Origin: Sweltsa coloradensis | Lineage: Eukaryota > Arthropoda > Insecta > Plecoptera > Chloroperlidae | Assembly (NCBI GenBank): GCA_024449915.1 | Contig: JAMZAV010005004.1 | Coordinates: 62,001 to 126,000, forward strand | Length of the DNA: 64,000 nucleotides | Direction: 5' to 3' | In this document: piece by piece, positions 63,986 through 64,000 of the stretch | Numbering within the stretch: position 1 is the first letter of the stretch | Layout of the letters: each line of letters starts with the position of its first letter | Notes under the pieces: generated by a model | Seen by the model: the letters and a program-made list of their open reading frames with translations, nothing else | Databases searched by the model: none | Told to the model about the DNA's origin: nothing | Position numbers and translations under genes: made by a program

Positions 63986-64000
63986 CGTTGTTAGACGAGT

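Overview
This is eukaryotic, metazoan genomic DNA: AT-rich, gene-poor and crowded with transposons. Spliced genes have GT..AG introns. There are many short interspersed elements, several non-LTR retrotransposons with AP-endonuclease and reverse transcriptase, one bounded LTR retrotransposon, foldback and MITE elements, and 5S rRNA-derived SINEs. The mix of expanded S1 protease paralogues, a CYP4-type P450 and a DM9-type exon suggests a (probably marine) invertebrate. I cannot name the species or phylum from the sequence alone.

The real genes are few. (1) Two minus-strand paralogous secreted S1-family serine proteases with the same three-exon plan (signal exon ending in phase 1, His exon ending in phase 2, Asp/Ser exon). 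The copy at 43096..47815 (344 aa) keeps His105/Asp175/Ser282 and looks catalytically competent. The copy at 23678..28738 (346 aa) has an open, correctly phased frame, but the three positions read Arg96/Gly171/Gln273, so it is a pseudoprotease. Both are followed by a similar stem-loop block downstream of the stop. (2) At 60143..60724 (minus) lie the last exons of a CYP4-like cytochrome P450. The heme-cysteine exon is tandemly duplicated by exactly 102 bp (34 codons), and the FxxGPR segment before it is missing. (3) At 5702..5893 (plus) is one DM9-like exon with two compensating frameshifts.

Layout: 1-5.1 kb repeats (a TIR family with CTAGGAA ends, a 621-bp foldback, tRNA-like SINE heads); 5.1-5.9 kb SINE, minisatellite and DM9 exon; 6.9-8.3 kb dispersed repeats; 8.9-13.0 kb a nearly full-length but decayed LINE on the minus strand (PHD-bearing ORF1, endonuclease, RT); 14.1-15.9 kb a roughly 130-bp satellite of 14 units; 16.4-18.6 kb LINE fragments; 19-22.8 kb repeats including a 5S-derived SINE; 23.4-28.7 kb the pseudoprotease gene with a LINE in intron 2; 29-34.9 kb repeats; 35.2-39.6 kb a Ty3/gypsy-type element with intact LTR ends and a 5-bp target duplication; 43.0-47.8 kb the protease gene, whose introns hold a hAT-type MITE and a 495-bp snap-back insertion, each with a target-site duplication; 48-56 kb nested SINEs, TIR elements and a LINE fragment; 56.1-58.6 kb a head-to-tail series of LINE 3' ends separated by (CTA)n tracts; 58.7-64 kb repeats and the P450 fragment.

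One abundant SINE family (called S1 here, at least 15 copies) and one TIR family (called A here, ends CTAGGAA) account for much of the non-genic sequence. Parts of 14.1-15.9 kb and 30-39.5 kb look indel-rich in a way that resembles unpolished long-read sequence, so reading-frame breaks there should not be taken as biological without checking.
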